A stretch of 64,000 nucleotides of DNA, taken from NCBI GenBank assembly GCA_025057155.1, contig JANWYD010000001.1:147113-211112 (forward strand). The letters run 5' to 3'. Position 1 is the first letter of the stretch. Every line of letters begins with the position of its first letter. Positions 61,208 to 64,000 of this stretch are shown piece after piece. Below the pieces are notes generated by a model, which had not been told where the DNA came from, did not search any database, and worked only from the letters and a program-made list of their open reading frames with translations. This stretch comes from Chloroflexaceae bacterium (GTDB lineage: Bacteria > Chloroflexota > Chloroflexia > Chloroflexales > Chloroflexaceae). The position numbers and the translations under genes were made by a program.

Positions 61208-63103
61208 ATGCCTCCCTCGCCTCCCTTCGGCCTCTGGCCGAGCCCCTTCACGCCGCGCGCGATGGCTACCGCGCTACGTTTCGACGATGTGCAGTGGGAC
61301 AGCGATGGGCGTCACGTCATCTGGCTGGAGTCGCGCGATGGTCGCGGCAGTCTGTGGTGCGCCGACGTCGCCTCTGCCGACGCCCCCCGCGAGTTGACGC
61401 CGGGCGACCTGAGCGTGCGTGGGCGGATCGGCTACGGCGGTGGCGAGTTTTGCGTCCATGGCGGCGCGGTCTTTTTTGCCGAGGCCAGCTCAGGGCGGCT
61501 GTTTCGCCAGAGCCTGGCCGGAGGTCGCCCGCGCCCCATCACGCCAGCTTTCGGAGCCGCCGCCGCCCCGGCCTGCTCGCCCGATGGCCGCTGGCTGCTC
61601 TTTGTCCACACCTATGAGGATGAGGATTGCGTCGCCGTGGTTGATGCCGAGGGCCGGCAATGGCCCCGGCGCCTGCTGACCGGTCACGATTTCTACATGT
61701 GGCCGGTCTGGCATCCCTCTGGCACGCAGGTGGCCTGCGTGGCCTGGGATCACCCCCGGATGCCCTGGGACGGCAGTCTCCTCTACCTGGCTGACCTTGA
61801 TCCCGCATCGGGGCCGGCGCCGGTCGTTCGGAGCGTGCAACAGATTGCCGGTGGCCCGGCGACGAGCATCTTCCAGCCCGCCTTTTCGCCCGACGGGCGC
61901 TTCCTGGCCTATGTCTCTGACGCCGATGGCTGGTGGCACATCTACCTGTACGATCTGACGACCGGGTCTCATCGCCGCCTTACCAGCGGCGCCGCCGAGC
62001 ACGGCCAGCCTGCCTGGACCCAGGGCATGCGCACCCTGGCCTGGTCGCGGGAGGGGCGCCGTATCTACTATTTGCGCAACGAAGGCGGGCAGCGGCGCGT
62101 ATATGTGCAACCGGTTGATGGCGGTCCGGCGCAGAGCCTGAGCGACGGCGAAGGGTATACCTGGTTCGCGCAGCCGTCTGCTTCACCTGGCGCCGACGCG
62201 GTGGCGGGCATTGCCTCGGCGCCGGCCATCCCCCCGCGCCTCCTGGTCGCCGACGGCCAGCGGACACGGGTGCTGCGCCGCAGTTCCGGCGAACTGATTC
62301 CAGCGGTGCAACTGGCCAGCGCGCTGCCAGTCACCTGGCTCGCGCCTGGCGCCGAAACGGTCCACGGCATTCTCTACCTGCCGCCGGGCTACGTGCCCGG
62401 CGGGTCTGGCCCGCGCCCCCCGGCCATCGTGCGCGTCCACGGCGGGCCGACAGGCCAGGCGGTGCTCAGCTACAGCGCCGAGGTGCAGTTCCTGGCCACA
62501 CGCGGCTACGCGGTGCTGGAAGTGAACTTCCGCGGCAGTACCGGCTACGGGCGGGCCTACGCCCAGGCCCTGCGCGAGCAGTGGGGGGTGCTCGATGTCG
62601 CCGATGCTGTGGCCGGGGCGCGCTACCTGGACGCGGCGGGCATCGCGGATCCGGAGCGGATCGTCATAATGGGCGGCAGTTCCGGCGGCTACACCGTGCT
62701 GGAGGCCCTGATCCAGGCCCCTGGCGTATTCCGGGCGGGGGTCTGTCTCTATGGGGTGACCGATCTCTTCAGCCTCGCCGCCGAGACTCACAAGTTCGAG
62801 GCGCACTACACCGACTGGCTGGTCGGGCCGCTGCCCGAAGCCGCTGCGCGCTACCGCGAGCGCTCCCCGCTCTTCCATGCCGACAAGATCGTCGCGCCCC
62901 TGGCGATCTTCCAGGGGGAAGAGGACCGGGTGGTGCCGCCCAATCAGGCCGAGGCGATCGTCGCCGCCCTGCGTCGCCGGGGCGTGCCCCATGTTTACCA
63001 TCTCTTCCCCGGCGAAGGGCATGGCTGGCGCCGCGCCGAGAACATTGAACGCTACTACACGGCCCTTGACGCCTTTCTGCGGCAGTATGTGGTGTTTGCG
63101 TGA
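61208..63103 (+). CDS. S9-family prolyl oligopeptidase-like/acylaminoacyl peptidase
   Basis: 631 residues. The N-terminal beta-propeller (about 20-360) contains several WD-like PDGRWLLFV and SPDGRFLAYVSD repeats. The C-terminal alpha/beta hydrolase has RVHGGPTGQ (oxyanion), nucleophile Ser in GGSSGGYT, Asp in GEEDRVVPP and His in GEGHGWR. The family cleaves N-blocked or short peptides, usually in the cytoplasm; there is no signal peptide. GGAG lies 9 bases before ATG 61208. Confidence 0.92.
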   Translation: MPPSPPFGLWPSPFTPRAMATALRFDDVQWDSDGRHVIWLESRDGRGSLWCADVASADAPRELTPGDLSVRGRIGYGGGEFCVHGGAVFFAEASSGRLFRQSLAGGRPRPITPAFGAAAAPACSPDGRWLLFVHTYEDEDCVAVVDAEGRQWPRRLLTGHDFYMWPVWHPSGTQVACVAWDHPRMPWDGSLLYLADLDPASGPAPVVRSVQQIAGGPATSIFQPAFSPDGRFLAYVSDADGWWHIYLYDLTTGSHRRLTSGAAEHGQPAWTQGMRTLAWSREGRRIYYLRNEGGQRRVYVQPVDGGPAQSLSDGEGYTWFAQPSASPGADAVAGIASAPAIPPRLLVADGQRTRVLRRSSGELIPAVQLASALPVTWLAPGAETVHGILYLPPGYVPGGSGPRPPAIVRVHGGPTGQAVLSYSAEVQFLATRGYAVLEVNFRGSTGYGRAYAQALREQWGVLDVADAVAGARYLDAAGIADPERIVIMGGSSGGYTVLEALIQAPGVFRAGVCLYGVTDLFSLAAETHKFEAHYTDWLVGPLPEAAARYRERSPLFHADKIVAPLAIFQGEEDRVVPPNQAEAIVAALRRRGVPHVYHLFPGEGHGWRRAENIERYYTALDAFLRQYVVFA

Positions 63104-63147
63104 GGGAGGTTGGGTAAAAGGTCGGTAAAGTACGTTGCCCTGCATTT

Positions 63148-63200
63148 CCGCCCCCCTCCCGGCCTCCCCCCGTTGGGGGGAGGAGGCTGGGAGGGGGTGG
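63148..63200. repeat. C/G-rich inverted repeat
   Basis: CCCCCCTCCCGGCCTCCCCC and its inverse around GTT, similar in layout to 38855-38928. It lies 45 bp after the peptidase stop and directly before the MITE-like element. Confidence 0.7.
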
Positions 63201-63205
63201 AGGTT

Positions 63206-63339
63206 CAGAGCCTATCCGGATAACCTGGTTATACGATGACTTCTGGAAGAGAGTAGCCCTTCCCGTCCCTCTCCTCAGGGAGGGGCGTGCGGAAACTCGC
63301 TTTCCCCGCCTTCCTACAGGAGTTATCGGATAGGCTCTG
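63206..63339. mobile_element. 134-bp MITE-like element with 18-bp terminal inverted repeats
   Basis: The left end CAGAGCCTATCCGGATAAC and right end GTTATCGGATAGGCTCTG are inverted copies (18 of 19 bases, one extra G on the left). The interior has no coding potential and contains a GCGGAAACTCGCTTTCCCCG segment like the dispersed palindromes. The outer flanks (GAGGTT and AGCGAG) show no obvious target duplication. I see no transposase in the window. Confidence 0.65.
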
Positions 63340-63378
63340 AGCGAGAGCCTTAATTTATATTGTCATCGGGAAGCAACG

Positions 63379-63416
63379 TACGGCAATCTAAAATCCAAAA
63401 TCCACAATCCGAAATC
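63379..63416. repeat. GATTTTG heptad repeat, copy D (inverted)
   Basis: On the minus strand GATTTCG, GATTGTG, GATTTTG, GATTTTA and GATTGCC follow in phase and are followed by GTACG, the same ending as copies A and B. It abuts the methyltransferase stop codon. Confidence 0.85.
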
Positions 63417-63419
63417 ACA

Positions 63420-64000
63420 TCACCTCCCGCCATCCTTCCGGGTATATTCGCAGATCACCGCCGGCTGGCCGAGCACAAAGACCCGGTGGCGCGGGCCAGG
63501 GCGCAGGGAACGGGCCGCGCCGCTACGTGCCTGTTCCAGTAGTTGCGCATCGCCTGCCAGGACCACCAGGCGCCCGCCCGGCCGCAGGACGCGCGCGATC
63601 TCGGCCAGCACCTCCCGGTACAGATCGGGCAACTCGGCCTGGTCGCCGATCTGCTTGCCGAAGGGCAGGTTGACCGCCACCTTGTCCACGCTCTGATCCT
63701 CCAGCGGCAGGCGCCGGGCGTCCCAGCGGCTGGTGACGACCTGGCCCCCGACGCCGCGCAGGTTGGCGCGCATCGCGCTGACCGCCTCGTCGCTGATGTC
63801 ACCCCCGTGCAAGGCAGCGAAGGGACCGGCGGCGGCCCGCTCGACCAGCAGCGTGCCCGCGCCGGCCATGGGGTCGAGGAACACATCGTCGGGCGTCGGG
63901 TGGGTCAGAGCAACCATGGCCGCGGCCAGGGCCGGGCGCAGGGAGGCAGGCAGGTGGCGGAGCTTGCCCCGCTGGCGCATCGAGACATCGGAGAGCCGCA
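63420..64000 (-). CDS. RNA methyltransferase (UPF0020/TrmN-like), 5' part off the window
   Basis: At least 193 codons; the frame is open at the right edge with RLSDVSMRQRGKLRHLP before an internal ATG at 63980, which is typical internal sequence of the family, so the true start lies beyond 64000. SAM-binding DPMAGAGTLLVERA and the catalytic NLPFGKQIG (NPPF/Y-type) are present. RPGGRLVVLAGD follows. Related enzymes modify guanines in tRNA or rRNA and often carry an N-terminal THUMP domain, which would be outside the window. Confidence 0.88.
   Translation of the reverse strand, partial: RLSDVSMRQRGKLRHLPASLRPALAAAMVALTHPTPDDVFLDPMAGAGTLLVERAAAGPFAALHGGDISDEAVSAMRANLRGVGGQVVTSRWDARRLPLEDQSVDKVAVNLPFGKQIGDQAELPDLYREVLAEIARVLRPGGRLVVLAGDAQLLEQARSGAARSLRPGPRHRVFVLGQPAVICEYTRKDGGR

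Overview
The window is GC-rich (about 60-65% by eye), densely coded and almost entirely chromosomal housekeeping and metabolism. I see no phage, plasmid or CRISPR locus. The best taxonomic hint is a PucC/LhaA-type membrane protein (7763-9184), a family tied to (bacterio)chlorophyll light-harvesting systems. Together with a Cys-type formate dehydrogenase, the OpcA/Zwf/Gnd set, PaaF/PaaG-like enoyl-CoA hydratases, and intergenic GATTTTG heptad repeats, it suggests a filamentous phototrophic Chloroflexota (Chloroflexales, Roseiflexus/Chloroflexus type). This is inference; no rRNA is present to confirm it.

Layout. 1-3579 (minus): a very long open frame running off the left edge, with N-terminal TPRs, a low-complexity linker, at least eight near-identical copies of a 34-39 residue repeat, and a domain resembling sigma-70 region 1.1. 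4109-4185: tRNA-Pro(GGG) with its own promoter and terminator. 4396-7442 (minus): small membrane protein, citrate synthase, standalone Lrp/AsnC effector domain, TrpA. 7763-9184 (plus): PucC-like transporter. 9200-25427 (minus): amidase, Rho, an isolated RNA polymerase alpha subunit, a P1B metal ATPase with an unusual CSC motif, UvrA, an SDR, SerS, a membrane-anchored hypothetical, two Nudix proteins, S18, GatA. 25687-31542 (minus): pstS-pstC-pstA-pstB-pstB and a PhoB-type regulator. pstS and the regulator share a candidate Pho box, 11-bp phased TTAACA-like repeats placed 9 bp before TAGGAT. 32114-34963 (plus): hybrid histidine kinase, divergent from the regulator. 35323-38325: SecA. 38966-42649 (minus): opcA-zwf-gnd, the oxidative pentose phosphate branch. 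42830-46436: an FdhF/YdeP-type molybdoenzyme, a small membrane peptide and a CxxC-type FdhD. 46517-52438 (minus): Hsp20, a bacterial expansin, an apparently truncated HEPN protein, PepF, and the PaaG/PaaF-like pair. 53204-59539 (plus): fdnG-fdnH-fdnI-fdhE-fdhD, a membrane formate dehydrogenase operon with a second, different FdhD. 59765-63103 (plus): flavin reductase, membrane protein, S9 peptidase. 63420-64000 (minus): an RNA methyltransferase running off the right edge.

Intergenic spaces are unusually patterned. Several families of short dispersed palindromes recur between unrelated genes: GGGAGGGC-GCAGCCCTCCC, GGGGAAACCCGGTTTCCCC, GCAACCCGGAGGGTTGC and C/G-rich CTCCCC hairpins. There are also GATTTTG heptad tracts ending in GATTGCCGTA, a roughly 60-70 bp family containing GTGTTCGGATGTACCGCAG, and one 134-bp MITE-like element with 18-bp terminal inverted repeats. 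The strongest candidates for something undescribed are the repeat/sigma-1.1-like protein at the left edge, the Pho promoter architecture, the CSC metal ATPase, the orphan alpha subunit, and the dispersed palindrome families.
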